Shown: positions 63,864-64,000 of the stretch, one piece after another
Position numbering within the stretch: the first letter of the stretch is position 1
How the letters are laid out: each line of letters starts with the position of its first letter
From: CAVQBP01 sp964448105
GTDB lineage: Bacteria; Bacteroidota; Ignavibacteria; Ignavibacteriales; Ignavibacteriaceae
Reading direction: 5' to 3'
Assembly (NCBI GenBank): GCA_964448105.1
Contig: CAYUVK010000007.1
Location: forward strand, 19,656-83,655
DNA: 64,000 bases
Made by a program: the position numbers and the translations under genes
Notes under the pieces: generated by a model
The model's database searches: none
The model's input: only the letters and a program-made list of their open reading frames with translations
Told to the model about the DNA's origin: nothing

Positions 63864-63974
63864 ATGAAATCTTATCAATGGGAGGTAAAAATGAAAATAG
63901 TAAAAATTTTGAAGGAGATAAATTTAGATACAATAATGATCCACCTCCTGACTTGTGACAGCATGAAAAAGTAA
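63864..63974 (+). CDS. candidate 36-codon ORF behind Pho-box-like site 5
   Basis: ATG 63864 (GGAGT upstream) or in-frame ATG 63891 (GGGAGG at 63880-63885, 5-bp spacing) leads to a TAA at 63974. The 36- or 27-residue peptide is Lys/Ile/Leu-rich and matches nothing I know. ACCTCC at 63943-63948 inside the ORF can pair with GGAGGT at 63881-63886, masking the second start. It may be a leader peptide for a gene beyond the window, or not coding. Confidence 0.35.
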   Translation: MKSYQWEVKMKIVKILKEINLDTIMIHLLTCDSMKK

Positions 63975-64000
63975 GGGAAAAACCTGGGAAATTTGGTTAA

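Overview
The window is a low-G+C bacterial chromosome segment. It carries type IX secretion (T9SS) C-terminal sorting domains of the NYPNPFNP type (ends of the genes at 40467 and 59477), a TonB-dependent receptor with a carboxypeptidase-regulatory-like N-terminus, the long form of IspG and a PorV/PorQ-like barrel. Together these point to the Bacteroidota/Chlorobiota/Ignavibacteriota group, most like an Ignavibacteria member. No rRNA, tRNA, CRISPR array, phage or insertion sequence was recognised.

Layout. 1-3298 (minus): an operon of a GT4 glycosyltransferase, a PaaK-like adenylate-forming ligase and a beta-keto acid cleavage enzyme cut by the window edge. 3750-9848 (minus): a giant alpha-2-macroglobulin with an intact thioester motif; its upstream region holds twin palindromes and faces a transmembrane protein with an anti-sigma-like zinc motif. 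11877-19826 (plus): a [FeFe]-hydrogenase locus in which a hydrogenase-like sensor histidine kinase, two receiver-only proteins and a REC-PAS-kinase precede the catalytic subunits HydC, HydB and HydA. A membrane histidine kinase, a TonB receptor and a DMT permease follow. 24761-31415 (minus): AsmA-like protein, DoxX, an OmpR-type two-component system and small exported proteins. 31724-39990: housekeeping and stress genes (IspG, Nif3-like, zinc-ribbon coiled coil, SodC, GT-C transferase, Ppx/GppA-HD). 40467-43774: a T9SS-exported GH5 enzyme and an outer-membrane barrel.

44031-64000 is the most interesting part. A PDZ-containing membrane histidine kinase and an OmpR/PhoB-type regulator are followed by five transcription units. 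Each unit is preceded by three or four hexamers related to TTACAA/TGACAA repeated with exactly 11-bp period, the geometry of Pho boxes. The genes behind these sites fit phosphate scavenging and phosphorus-free membrane remodelling: an endonuclease/exonuclease/phosphatase domain fused to an Omp85-like barrel, a diacylglycerol-kinase-family enzyme, a PEMT/ICMT-type methyltransferase fused to a BtaA (betaine lipid) domain, a GNAT protein, a PLP decarboxylase with a class II aldolase-like protein and an ABC exporter, and a T9SS-exported 5'-nucleotidase with two cell-envelope proteins. I propose a phosphate-starvation island containing two unusual fusion proteins. The repeats and domains are visible in the sequence; the phosphate link is inference.
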